Notes under the pieces: model-generated
Database searches by the model: none
What the model saw: only the letters and a program-made list of their open reading frames with translations
What the model was told of the DNA's origin: nothing
Position numbers and translations under genes: made by a program
From: Paenibacillus sp. CC-CFT747
GTDB taxonomy: Bacteria > Bacillota > Bacilli > Paenibacillales > NBRC-103111
DNA length: 64,000 bases
NCBI GenBank assembly: GCA_030323305.1
Contig: CP106741.1
Span: 625,001 to 689,000, forward strand
Direction: 5' to 3'
Shown: positions 10,309 through 18,895 of the stretch, one piece after another
Position numbering within the stretch: position 1 is the first letter of the stretch
Layout of the letters: every line of letters begins with the position of its first letter

Positions 10309-11518
10309 ATAGAAAAGGACTGAAGCTTCTTATTCTTCTCGGCCTCTTGGCCCCTCTGCTTGCGGGATGCTGGAGCCGCCGGGAACTCGACGAACTAGCC
10401 ATCTCCTCCGCTTTCGGCCTGGACAAAGAGGAGACCGGTACCAGGTATCGGTTCAGATCGTCAACCCGGGTGCCGTGGCGAGCAAAAAGAACGGAAGCGG
10501 CCGTGCTCCGGTCGTGACCTACCGGACGGATGGGCGCACGGTGCTGGAAGCCATCCGCCGCATGACCACGGAAGCTCCCCGCAAAATTTACGGCGCTCAC
10601 CTTCGGGCCATCGTCTTCGGAGAGAGCCTCGCCAAGGAAGGGATCGCCCAAGCCTTGGATCTGCTGTTTCGCGACCAGGAGGTCCGGGGAGACTTCTATA
10701 TCGTTATCACGAAGGGCGTCTCCGTCCAGACAGTCCTTCAGACCATGACCACCCTGGAACCGATCCCGGCCAACGATCTGTTCACCTCCCTGGAAATGTC
10801 CGAGAAGGTGTGGGCGGCGACCGGGAGCATCACGCTGGATGATCTGGTGTCGGATGTGGTCAGCAAAGGCAAGGAGCCCGTCTTGACGGGCGTTCAAGTA
10901 AGAGGAAACCGGGAGAAGGGAATAAAGAAGGAAAATACCGAGCAGGCCCACAGCGACGCCATCCTCGCCTATTCGGGAATGGCTGCTTTCCGGAGAGATA
11001 AGCTTGTCGGTTGGCTGAACGAGAGTGAGAGCAAGGGCTATAACTATAGCCAAGGCAAGGTGAGAAGTACGCTCGTAACCGTCTCCTGCCCATCCGGCGG
11101 CAAAACGAAAGATAACATCGGCATCGAGCTTGTCGGGACGAAGCGCAAGCTCAAAGCCCGGATGGAGAACGGCCGCCCCGTCATCGACCTGGCCATCAAG
11201 GGAGATGCTATCGTTGCCGAGTCCGGCTGCGAGGCGGATTTGTCCAAGCTGGAGACCCTCGCCACTCTTGAACAGGAAACCGAGAAGGACATCAACGAGA
11301 AAATCGTGAAGGCTCTGACCCGCGCCCGGAAGCTGCATACCGACATTTTCGGCTTCGGGGAGGCCATCCACCGCTCCCATCCCGCCTACTGGAAGGGAGT
11401 CAAGGATCAGTGGGAGAAGGAATTTCCGGAGCTTCCCGTCCGGGTCAAGGTGGACATCACGATTAAACGCACCGGAGAATCCATTCAATCGATTAAACAG
11501 AAGATGGGGGCCGATTAA
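10305..11518 (+). CDS. gerKC: Ger(x)C/GerKC germinant receptor lipoprotein (one frameshift)
   Basis: A lipoprotein C subunit of the germinant receptor. It has a signal peptide with the lipobox LLAGC at about residue 22, then SRRELDELAISSAFGLDKEE. The C-terminal domain has the characteristic RKLHTDIFGFGEAIHRSHP. A frame change near 10434 joins the start to the rest. Its ATG overlaps the gerKA stop, and a terminator lies about 190 bp after the stop. It completes the B-A-C receptor operon. Confidence 0.85.
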
Positions 11519-11707
11519 AGCTGGGATAAGGCTGCGGGCCATGCTCCAGCCCGGGGAGGAGGGCTGTCAGGACGGCCGGACCGTATTCCTTAAGAGGGAC
11601 GGCAGCCGTTTAGGATTCCCTCCGATCGGTGCCGGCCGAATCGGGAAGGCGGCGCTCCCTCGAACGGCTCTCTATGCAGGGAAGCGGGGCGTCCCTTCCC
11701 AAACGGC
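11519..11707. other. gap between gerKC and its terminator, no gene supported
   Basis: GC-rich sequence with a short open frame on the plus strand that has no family resemblance and no convincing start. I see nothing else here beyond the terminator that follows. Confidence 0.4.
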
Positions 11708-11734
11708 AAAAGCCTGGCTAGCGCCAGGCTTTTT
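11708..11734 (+). terminator. intrinsic terminator of the gerK operon
   Basis: AAAAGCCTGGC pairs with GCCAGGCTTTT around three bases and is followed by T residues. It also lies downstream of the tRNA-Leu gene on the other strand and could serve both. Confidence 0.85.
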
Positions 11735-11791
11735 CATCAAAAACTAAGGAAATAAAAAAAGTCCGGTCTCCCGGACTTCGGTTGGTATGTA

Positions 11792-11876
11792 TGGTGCGGT
11801 CGGAGGGATTTGAACCCTCACGCCCAGTGGGCACTACCCCCTCAAGATAGCGTGTCTGCCGTTCCACCACGACCGC
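11792..11876 (-). tRNA. tRNA-Leu (anticodon GAG)
   Basis: An 85-nt tRNA with an encoded CCA, a 7-bp acceptor stem (GCGGTCG/CGACCGC), a long variable arm and the TTCAAAT T-loop. The anticodon stem CTATC/GGTAG encloses TTGAGGG, giving GAG. It is the last tRNA of the Glu-Lys-Leu group. Its position matches the trnS-leu genes of B. subtilis, whose end hosts ICEBs1, but no integrated element is present here. Confidence 0.95.
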
Positions 11877-11933
11877 AAGTAAGAAAAACGAGGATTTGTT
11901 TACCGGATTCAGCCTTCCCTCTTGAGGATAGAG

Positions 11934-12009
11934 TGGTGAGCCATGAAGGACTCGAACCTTCGACACCCTGATTAAAAGTCAGGTGCTCTACCAACTGAGC
12001 TAATGGCTC
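11934..12009 (-). tRNA. tRNA-Lys (anticodon TTT)
   Basis: A complete cloverleaf with encoded CCA, acceptor GAGCCAT/ATGGCTC and anticodon loop CTTTTAA. It lies between tRNA-Glu and tRNA-Leu on the same strand. Confidence 0.96.
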
Positions 12010-12035
12010 GCAGCGGAAGCTGGTTCAAGTTGAAA

Positions 12036-12110
12036 TGGTGACCCGTAGGGGATTCGAACCCCTGTTACCTCCGTGAAAGGGAGGTGTCTTAACCCCTTGA
12101 CCAACGGGCC
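12036..12110 (-). tRNA. tRNA-Glu (anticodon TTC)
   Basis: A complete cloverleaf with encoded CCA, acceptor GGCCCGT/ACGGGTC (one G-T pair) and anticodon loop CTTTCAC. It is the first tRNA after the promoter at 12153-12181. Confidence 0.96.
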
Positions 12111-12152
12111 TTGCTTCGCTTCTTGGCTGCTGTCTCCGTGACAACAAAATTG

Positions 12153-12181
12153 ATTATATATGATTCTTTTGAAGAAGACAA
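12153..12181 (-). promoter_or_regulatory. sigma-A promoter for tRNA-Glu-Lys-Leu
   Basis: On the minus strand TTGTCT is followed after 17 bases by a perfect TATAAT, about 43 bp before tRNA-Glu. This gives the second half of the split tRNA cluster its own promoter. Confidence 0.75.
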
Positions 12182-12282
12182 GCCCTTTTTCAAAAAAGTT
12201 TTCTGCCAATATGTTGAAGTCCCGGGAAGCTGGCCTGGCCCGTTTTGTGCTATGCTTAGGCCATGACGATAGGAGGTCCGGC

Positions 12283-13215
12283 ATGCTCGTTTATCATACA
12301 TCCACTGGCCAGGTTACCAACGAGAAGGTCCGCGTTCCCGCTGAAGGGGAAGTGGCCTGGATCCGGCTGTACCGGCCCGATGAGAAGGAAATCCAGTACG
12401 TGCTGGAGGAGCTCTTCCACTGCCATCCCCTGCTCGTGGAGGACTGCATCAAGTTCAACCAGCGGCCCAAGCTCGACCGGTACAAAACGAACGTGTTCCT
12501 TACCTTCTACTCCTTCCGCCGCAAGGAGCTGAAGCCGGTGGAGATGGCCCATGTGCTAGGAAGCAATTACGTTATCACCATCTACAAAGAAGAGCTGCCC
12601 TTTCTCGAGAAGCTTTACCGGGAATTCGAGCAGGTCGAAGACCGGATGAAGCACGCCGGCGATATTCTCTATCACATTCTCGATCACTGCGTGGACGAAT
12701 ACAGCGAACTCACCACCGAGATTCAGGAGGATGCGGAAAGGCTCGAGCGGGCCATTTACCGCAACCCGAACGTACGGATCGCCCAGGACATTTTCCGGCA
12801 GAAACGGCACCTGCAGAAGGCAAGGCGCATCCTGGTCGAGGAGAAAACGATCCTCAGCACGATCAGCCATCAGAATTTGTCGTTTACCCGCCAGGAAACC
12901 GACGTCTACTTCATCGACATTTACGATCATATTTCCCGTGTCATCGACACGGTCGACATTTACCGCGAATCGACATCCGGCCTGCTGGATCTGCAGATGG
13001 CCATGAAGTCGGACCGGATGAATGAGATCATGAAGACCCTCACGATCATCTCCTCGATTTTCCTGCCGCTGACGTTTATCGTCGGCCTGTACGGGATGAA
13101 CTTCAAGCATATGCCGGAACTCGAGTGGAAATACGGCTACGCCTACGTCGTGGTCATCATGGCCGCGGTCGCCGCCGCGATGTGGATCTTCTACAAGCGG
13201 AAAAAATGGCTGTAA
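12283..13215 (+). CDS. corA: CorA family magnesium/divalent cation transporter
   Basis: A 310-residue CorA-like channel: a long cytosolic helical N-terminal domain, then two C-terminal transmembrane helices with the signature YGMNF (selectivity loop GMN) between them and a short basic tail. The start at 12283 is set by AGGAGG ten bases upstream, although the frame is open further up. It lies opposite to the flanking tRNAs and separates tRNA-Asn/Ser from tRNA-Glu/Lys/Leu. It is probably a magnesium uptake channel, but cobalt or zinc transport is possible. No M-box-like leader is visible. Confidence 0.9.
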   Translation: MLVYHTSTGQVTNEKVRVPAEGEVAWIRLYRPDEKEIQYVLEELFHCHPLLVEDCIKFNQRPKLDRYKTNVFLTFYSFRRKELKPVEMAHVLGSNYVITIYKEELPFLEKLYREFEQVEDRMKHAGDILYHILDHCVDEYSELTTEIQEDAERLERAIYRNPNVRIAQDIFRQKRHLQKARRILVEEKTILSTISHQNLSFTRQETDVYFIDIYDHISRVIDTVDIYRESTSGLLDLQMAMKSDRMNEIMKTLTIISSIFLPLTFIVGLYGMNFKHMPELEWKYGYAYVVVIMAAVAAAMWIFYKRKKWL

Positions 13216-13218
13216 ATA

Positions 13219-13460
13219 CCCCAAAAAGTGAAGCGGATGCTCCGAGGGTTAGTCCTAATACTTTTTGGGGACCCCGGAAAACCAGGAAACTAACACATCG
13301 CCCAAAAAAGTGAAGCCGACGCTTCGAAGGTTGGTCCTAATACTTTTTGGGGGCCCCGGAAAAAACCATAAACAAACACATCGCCCCAAAAAAGTGAAGC
13401 CGACGCTTCGAAGGTTAGTCCGATTACTTTTCGGGGACCCCGGAAAACCAGGAATACCTC
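13219..13460. repeat. three tandem copies of an 82-83-bp palindromic intergenic repeat
   Basis: Units begin at about 13219, 13301 and 13384. Each has outer arms CCCCAAAAAGT and ACTTTTTGGGG enclosing a small hairpin (GAAGC-cgac-GCTTC) and a second short palindrome (GGTTAGTCCTAAT). It is followed by GACCCCGGAAAA and a spacer ending ACACATCG. A degenerate fourth start lies near 13461. Compensatory changes keep the arms paired. The predicted fold is a three-way junction. The unit length is not a multiple of three, so the small open frame across it is probably incidental. Confidence 0.85.
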
Positions 13461-13510
13461 ACCCCAAAAGGCTCGAAAACCCAAAAAAGTAAAAAAGGAG
13501 CCAAAAGCAA

Positions 13511-13535
13511 AAAAGCCGCGGAATCGCGGCTTTTT
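13511..13535 (-). terminator. intrinsic terminator after tRNA-Ser
   Basis: AAAAGCCGCG pairs with CGCGGCTTTT around GAAT. On the minus strand it is followed by six T. It ends the tRNA-Asn-Ser transcript before the repeat and corA. Confidence 0.85.
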
Positions 13536-13546
13536 ACTGGTATGTA

Positions 13547-13637
13547 TGGCGGAGAGAGAGGGATTCGAACCCTCGCACCACTTGCGCAGTCTAACCCCTT
13601 AGCAGAGGGTCCCCTTGAGCCACTTGGGTATCTCTCC
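13547..13637 (-). tRNA. tRNA-Ser (anticodon GCT)
   Basis: A 91-nt class II tRNA with encoded CCA, acceptor GGAGAGA/TCTCTCC, a long variable arm and anticodon loop CTGCTAA. It lies directly after tRNA-Asn on the same strand. Confidence 0.95.
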
Positions 13638-13646
13638 AAGAAACGC

Positions 13647-13722
13647 TGGCTCCCCGAACAGGACTCGAACCTGTGACAACTCGATTAACAGTCGAGTGCT
13701 CTACCAACTGAGCTATCAGGGA
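13647..13722 (-). tRNA. tRNA-Asn (anticodon GTT)
   Basis: A complete cloverleaf with encoded CCA, acceptor TCCCTGA and anticodon loop CTGTTAA. It is the first tRNA after sprT, as in the trnS cluster of B. subtilis. Confidence 0.95.
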
Positions 13723-13733
13723 ACAGTACTACT

Positions 13734-13762
13734 AAATTATCATGGTTTGGCGGCCAAGTCAA
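13734..13762 (-). promoter_or_regulatory. probable sigma-A promoter for tRNA-Asn-Ser
   Basis: TTGACT lies 15 bases before GATAAT, or 17 before TAATTT, just upstream of tRNA-Asn and overlapping the 3' end of sprT. The -35 is good; the -10 is imperfect. Confidence 0.5.
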
Positions 13763-14212
13763 GCGGTTCCAGAATCAGCCTACCGCGGCATTTGCCGCAT
13801 ACGTAGCGGCCGGGATCCACCCTTCTTTTGCGCAAATATTCCATCGCGCAGGCCGTGCAGCGCAGGCGGTATTTGTCCGTCTCCTCGTTTTGGCCTGAGG
13901 CAGTGCGGAGCAGAACCGGGAGCCGCCTACCTGGCGGAGCAAGGTTTTGAAATCGGCATCCTGGTGCTTGTACCCTTTACGCTCCAAGTGGAGATGATAG
14001 TGGCACAGCTCATGCTTGATGATCTTCTCGACCTCTTCGGTCCCGAACACCTCGAACTGGCGCGTGCTGATCTCGATGTTATGGGATTTCGTAAAGTAGC
14101 GGCCGCCGGTGGACCGAAGCCTGCTGTTGAAGGTCGCCTGGTGGCGAAACGGCCGCCCGAACGAATGAAGGGAAACCCGCTCCACCCACTCCTGCAGCTG
14201 TTGGTCGTTCAT
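13740..14212 (-). CDS. SprT family zinc metalloprotease-like protein (one frameshift)
   Basis: It has the SprT-like domain with zinc site HELCHYHLHL (about residue 67) and a C-terminal zinc ribbon (LRCTACAMEY, YVCGKCRGRL). A frame change near 13895, after GGSRFCSALP, separates the two parts; the ribbon frame stops at 13740. The start at 14212 (MNDQQLQEW) is preferred over 14284 because AAGGGAG precedes it. The homologue in B. subtilis is YdcK, next to tex, cmpA and the trnS tRNAs, and the order here agrees. Its substrate is unknown; SprT relatives act on DNA-protein crosslinks. Confidence 0.85.
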
Positions 14213-14491
14213 GGTTATAGACTCCCTTACCTGGAAAGATTTTATTCCCTTATGGAGGAAGAGAAAGCGGTCTTTCGGCTGCATTCCGAAGAGCAGTCAA
14301 CCTTTATGCCTTATCCGTCAGTATGTTCGGCTTTCCTAGTGGTCTTCGTGAGCATTCACAGGTTTTCTCACCAACCCAGATACGGGATAAGGCACTAGCT
14401 CCTCTCTTGAATTTGTACCGTAGGTTGGGCTACACTGTCAAGAGAAACGATGCCGGCTGTCCGGCTCTTAGAAGAGGAGAAACGATAGGCT

Positions 14492-14848
14492 ATGGCACAG
14501 ATGAGATATGGACTGCTTCAGCTTGGAGAATCGCTGGAATTTGTGGAAATGCCCGCTACCCACATGTACCAGCTGACCGCCTTGAACCGCCGCCTGCACA
14601 AGGAAATCGAGAAACTGACGGCCGACCGGGTTCCGGCGCTGCCCCGCATGGCGGCGGAATGCGACAACCTCGAGGTCATCGACCAGGTTTACCCGGTAAC
14701 GAACGGCTTGGAGTATATCAACCGGCTGGAGGAGGCGTTCGCCGCCATCCCCGAGAAAGAGTACCCTCTCGTGTCCCTGCTGACCGAAATCCGCGCCCTT
14801 CAGGCCCAGCTGGAGCAATGGTACGAGGAAGAAGCCGAGCTGTCCTGA
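14492..14848 (+). CDS. uncharacterised 118-residue protein, predicted helical
   Basis: An open frame beginning MAQMRYGLLQLGESLEF, with no family that I recognise. It is acidic, without signal peptide or membrane segment, and has a probable coiled-coil C-terminus (RALQAQLEQWYEEEAEL). GAGGAGA lies 12 bases before the ATG at 14492; a start at 14501 is possible. It sits between sprT and cmpA on the plus strand. Codon choice matches neighbouring genes, so it is probably real. Confidence 0.6.
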   Translation: MAQMRYGLLQLGESLEFVEMPATHMYQLTALNRRLHKEIEKLTADRVPALPRMAAECDNLEVIDQVYPVTNGLEYINRLEEAFAAIPEKEYPLVSLLTEIRALQAQLEQWYEEEAELS

Positions 14849-15078
14849 TTCTCCGCAAGAACAGATCGGACTAAACGCGAAGGAACCGGCAAGCTCTCCC
14901 TCGTCTCCTAAGCCGGCCGGGCTTCCGTTCCTGGACATCCGGCGGGTTCCGCTCGGACCTGCACCAAAACGCCCAGCTCCCCATAGACTGTTAAAAAGGG
15001 TAACGGGGCCTGCGGGCGCCATCTGCCGCTTGATGGGGTTTCCAGGCTGCGGGCCGATGCCGGGAAGGAGCGAAACGG

Positions 15079-15210
15079 ATGCCTCAATGGCTTTCCAATC
15101 AGCTGATGCGGGCCTTTCATGCGAAGAACCGCCGTAAAATCCGTTTGCTGAACGATTGCTGGTTTTTCTACCGTACCCGGGAGACCGGGCAGACGGAACA
15201 GGTCAAATAG
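15079..15210 (+). CDS. cmpA: cortex morphogenetic protein CmpA
   Basis: A 43-residue protein, too short for most gene callers. It contains the family core: PQWLSNQLMRAF, KNRRKIRLLNDCWFFYR. In B. subtilis the 37-residue CmpA delays cortex assembly and acts as an adaptor for degradation of SpoIVA by ClpXP. GGGAAGGAG lies eight bases before the ATG. It lies between the sprT and tex homologues, as in B. subtilis, and is followed by a strong terminator. Confidence 0.9.
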   Translation: MPQWLSNQLMRAFHAKNRRKIRLLNDCWFFYRTRETGQTEQVK

Positions 15211-15225
15211 CTTAAGTAGGCGTGC

Positions 15226-15274
15226 AAAAAAGAGCGGAATCGATCGAAGAAATTCGACCGGTTCTGCTCTTTTT
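15226..15274. terminator. bidirectional terminator between cmpA and tex
   Basis: A stem of about 21 bp with a few G-T pairs (AAAAAGAGCGGAATC pairing with GGTTCTGCTCTTTTT). T runs on both strands serve the convergent cmpA and tex genes. Confidence 0.85.
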
Positions 15275-15380
15275 GGATTTAGCGGGGACGAAAGCGGCGA
15301 TGCCGGCTGCTCCTGAGGACTCATCGCGCCGTACTCCGGCTATTCACGAAAAACACACTACGGGATGTAACCAAAGCCGG

Positions 15381-17593
15381 CTAAGGCTTCTTCATCGTCA
15401 GGCTGACGCGGCCCTTCTTCTCGTCCACGCCGAGCACCCAGACCGTCACCGTATCCCCGACGGACACCACGTCCATCGGGTGCTTCACGTAGCGGTCGCT
15501 CAGCTGCGAAATGTGGACGAGGCCGTCGTTCTTGATGCCGATGTCCACGAAGGCGCCGAAGTCAATCACGTTGCGCACGGTGCCGTGCAGCTCCATGCCG
15601 GGCGCGAGGTCCTCGAGCTTCAGCACGTCCGTGCGGAAGATCGGAGGTGGAAGCTCCTCGCGCGGGTCACGGCCGGGCCGCTGAAGGCTGTCGAGGATGT
15701 CCCGCAGTGTCGGGACCCCGACGCCGAGCTGCGGCGCGAGCTCCTCCGGCTGCTGCTCCTGCAGCCGCGCCTTCAGCTGGGCCGTGCCCAGCTGCTCCCG
15801 TTCCAGGCGAAGCTCCTGGAACAGGCTGTCCACCACCCCGTACGACTCGGGGTGGATGGGGGTGCCGTCCAGCGGGTTCTTCCCCCGCTGATCCGCAGGA
15901 ACCCGACGCACTGCTCATACGCCTTCGCGCCGAGGCGCGGGACTTTGAGCAATTGCTTGCGGTCGGTGAACTTGCCGTTCTCCTCCCGGTAAGCCACGAT
16001 GTTCTTCGCGATGGTGCCGTTCACGCCGGCGACATAGCCGAGAAGCGACGGGGACGCCGTGTTCAGGTCCACGCCGACATGGTTAACGGCCGACTCGACG
16101 ACGGCGCCCAGGCTTTCTTCGAGCCGCTTCTGGGTTACGTCGTGCTGGTACTGCCCGACCCCGATTGATTTCGGGTCGATCTTGACGAGCTCGGCGAGCG
16201 GGTCCTGCATGCGGCGGGCGATCGAGATGGCGCTCCGTTCCGCCACGTCTAGGTCCGGGAACTCTCCCTGGGCGAGCTTGGACGCCGAATACACGCTGGC
16301 CCCCGCCTCGCTCACAATGATGTACTGCAGCTCCGACCGGCCCAGCTCCTTAAGCAGGTCGGCCACGAACTGCTCCGTCTCGCGGGAGGCCGTCCCGTTG
16401 CCGATCACGATCAGCTCGACGCGGTACTTGTCGATCAGCTGCCGGAACTTCGCCTTTGCCTCCGCCACCTTGTTGTTCGGCGGTGTCGGGTAAGTGACGG
16501 CGATCTCCAGCAGCTTGCCCGTCTCGTCCACGACGGCAAGCTTGCAGCCTGTCCGGTAAGCCGGATCGACCCCGAGTGCCACCTTGCCCTTCACCGGAGG
16601 TTGCAGAAGCAGGTTGCGGAGGTTCTCCGCAAAGATCCGGATCGCGTGCTCCTCCGCCTGCTCCGTCAGAAGGCCGCGCACCTCGCGCTCCACTGCCGGA
16701 GCGATCAGCCGCTTGTAGGCGTCCGCGATGACCGCCTGCAGCGTTTCCTTCGCGGCGGAGTCTCCGCGGATATACTGCCGCGCGATGAACTCGTGAATCT
16801 TGTCCGCCGGGACGTCCAGATTCACCTTCAGCACATCCTCGCGCTCCCCTCGGTTGATCGCGAGCGTCCGGTGCGGAGGAAGCCGCTTGACCGGCTCGCT
16901 GTATTCGTAATACATCTCGTATACGGATTCCTGCTCCTTGTTCTTTGCCGCCGTCACCACGATGCCGTGGTCCTGCGTATGCCGGCGGACCCAGGCGCGT
17001 ACCTTCGGATCATCGGCGATGCTCTCCGCCAGAATATCCATCGCCCCCTGCACGGCATCCTCGGCCGTCGGCACCTCCTTGGCGGCGTTCACATACTTCG
17101 CCGCCTCCTCCAGCACCGAGCCGCGGCGCGGCTGCGATAGAATCCACCCGGCGAGCGGCTCCAGCCCTCTTTCCTTGGCCACGCTTGCCCGTGTCTTGCG
17201 CTTCTGGCGGTACGGCCGGTACAGGTCCTCGACCTCCTGCAGCTTCCCCGCCTTCTCGATGGACGCCTTCAGGTCCGCCGTCAGCTTGCCCTGCTCGTCG
17301 ATCAGCCGGAGGACTTCCTTCTTCCGGTCCTCCAGGCTGCGCAGGTACTGAAGCCGTTCTTCAATCGACCGAAGCTCGTTCTCGTCAAGCTCCCCGGTCA
17401 TTTCCTTGCGGTACCGCGCGATGAACGGAATGGTGTTCCCCTCATCGAGCAGGCTGACCGTGGTTTTAACCTTCGCCTGCGGCAGGTTAAGCTCCGAGGC
17501 GATCTGTCTCCGAATCCGCTCTTGGACCTGCTGGTCATCCCCTGCCGTCTCCGGAACGGTCTTTACGGCCTCCCGGCCGGTTTCGTTTGCCAT
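15381..17593 (-). CDS. tex: Tex family RNA-binding transcription accessory protein (one frameshift)
   Basis: A protein of about 735 residues. In order: Tex N-terminal helical region (VKTTVSLLDEGNTIPFIARYRKE), central domain, YqgF-like fold (VALGVDPAYRTGCKLAVVDE), helix-hairpin-helix (NTASPSLLGYVAGV, LLKVPRLGAKAYEQCVGFLR) and C-terminal S1 domain (GMELHGTVRNVIDFGAFVDIG). At about 15890 the frame breaks in a five-G run; adding one G gives the expected SGGKNPLDGT. AGGAGG precedes the ATG. It is probably involved in transcription and RNA metabolism. The B. subtilis homologue is YdcI. Confidence 0.93.
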
Positions 17594-17744
17594 TCGTTGT
17601 CCTCCTTGGTTCCTTTGCTTACTTGCTGCTTACTTGCGTTCTTCTATGTAGGGTTTTCTTCGGCACGGCGTCGGCGAATCCCTGTTTATGGGCATCAAAA
17701 TAGCCCCACCGCGTGGAGCTCTCATGATTTGTGGCTCTATTCTT

Positions 17745-18093
17745 CTAGAAATCAATCAAGCCCACGCTGATCTGAAGCGATTCGTCCACCTTGCGCATGG
17801 TTTCGTCGTCCAGGTGCGTGATTTTGTCCGTGAGGCGCTGCTTGTCGATGGTCCGGATCTGCTCGAGCAGGATCACCGAGTCCCGGTCGAAGCCGTGCGT
17901 CTTGGCATCGATTTCGACATGAGTCGGCAGCTTGGCCTTCTGGATTTGGGCCGTGATGGCCGCAATGATGACGGTCGGGCTGAAGCGGTTGCCGATATCG
18001 TTCTGAATGACGAGCACCGGCCTTACCCCTCCCTGCTCCGAACCGACGACAGGGGACAGTTCAGCAAAAAACATCGCCGCGTTTGACTATCAA
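17745..18093 (-). CDS. ndoA: EndoA/MazF-type mRNA interferase toxin (N-terminal frameshift)
   Basis: A near copy of B. subtilis EndoA (YdcE), which cleaves single-stranded RNA at UACAU. Visible blocks are [19 protein letters not shown] and [14 protein letters not shown]. The family N-terminus (IVKRGDVFF) begins at a TTG at 18093 with GGGGTG upstream, but is out of frame with the rest. A six-T run at about 18065 would need eight T. With two bases restored the product is exactly 116 residues, the family length. It lies three bases after the antitoxin gene. Confidence 0.9.
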
Positions 18094-18096
18094 GGA

Positions 18097-18375
18097 CTAC
18101 ACCCCGCTAACCAAGCGGCTTACGGTACTTCCTGCGTCTTCTTCCGCCTGAAATGCTTCCGAAGCGATGTGGAGATTGATTTTGGCCATTTCCATATAGC
18201 CTCTTTGCATGGATTCGCGGAGATGCCTCTTTTTGCGTTCCATGAGGTACAGCTTCATGGCCTGACGGATAAATTCACTGCGGTTCGAATTTTCCATTTC
18301 TACAATCCCGTCTACTTCCTGCAGCAGATTGTCGGGCAGACTGATCATGATCCTTTTCGTGTTCATGTTTGACAC
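18097..18375 (-). CDS. ndoAI: EndoAI antitoxin, ribbon-helix-helix
   Basis: The antitoxin partner of EndoA. An N-terminal RHH/CopG DNA-binding region (MNTKRIMISLPDNLLQEVDGI, NRSEFIRQAMKLYL) is followed by a conserved toxin-binding tail (MQRGYMEMAKINLHIASEA, TVSRLVSG). A GTG start at 18375 after GGGGGTG is preferred; ATG 18366 is the alternative. The neighbours alr and ydcC upstream match B. subtilis. Confidence 0.92.
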   Translation of the reverse strand: MSNMNTKRIMISLPDNLLQEVDGIVEMENSNRSEFIRQAMKLYLMERKKRHLRESMQRGYMEMAKINLHIASEAFQAEEDAGSTVSRLVSGV

Positions 18376-18895
18376 AGGTTTAGCACCCCCAAGTGACGTT
18401 AGCGAAGACAATATTACCATTATGATGTGATCCAAGCCATTTCATACAAAAACTAATATATGCACGTTGTATATCATGTATGTTATACCGTAATTTCCAA
18501 ATAGGCAAGGGCCCGGGGAAACTTTTTATCCTTTAATGGCGTTTTTTAGCGTGAAATGGCATTCCCCGGAGAGGCCCTCCCTGCAGATTTTTCCGCTTCC
18601 CGACTGAACTTGTGCCCAACCGGCGGGTAAGCCCCCTCATTCCCCAAGAAAAAGAAGTCCCCGTCACCTTCTTCAGCAGGGACTTCTCCTTAGGGTCACG
18701 CCAAAAGGGCAACCGATCCAGTTCCTTCCATCTTCGGCATAGCCAATACCCTACCCGGTTACTTTTGTTGCGGGAGACCTCGTAAGCGCACGATAATCTT
18801 AAAGGAAGCAGAAGACTACTCAAGGATCAGGCACACGAAGGGTAGACGGCCTTGCTGCTCAAAGACCGTCCACCCTCACGCCCGGGCACCTGCGG
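18376..18895. other. 520-bp gap between ndoAI and alr
   Basis: The part next to ndoAI is AT-rich (18430-18500) and likely holds its promoter, though I see no box pair good enough to call. The rest carries the alr terminator at 18653-18687 and another hairpin at 18839-18875. The open frame at 18533-18823 has no family likeness and overlaps the terminator. Confidence 0.5.
18653..18687 (-). terminator. intrinsic terminator downstream of alr
   Basis: AGAAGTCCC pairs with GGGACTTCT around a 17-base loop. On the minus strand it is followed by TTTTTC. Confidence 0.65.

Noticed and set aside
10193-11542. Minus-strand frame of 449 codons
   Set aside because: It lies opposite gerKC, which has a clear lipobox and family motifs.
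11792-11876. Integrated ICE or prophage at the tRNA-Leu end
   Set aside because: The adjacent DNA is the gerK operon and its terminator. There is no integrase and no duplicated tRNA end.
12111-12282. M-box riboswitch upstream of corA
   Set aside because: No conserved M-box core is visible. The region is explained by the tRNA promoter and the corA ribosome site.
13265-13492. Open frame of 75 codons across the palindromic repeats
   Set aside because: It merely reads the repeat units (PKKVKPTLRRLV twice) and the unit length is not a multiple of three. There is no ribosome site.
18533-18823. Minus-strand frame of 96 codons between ndoAI and alr
   Set aside because: No family likeness, odd composition, and it runs through a terminator hairpin.
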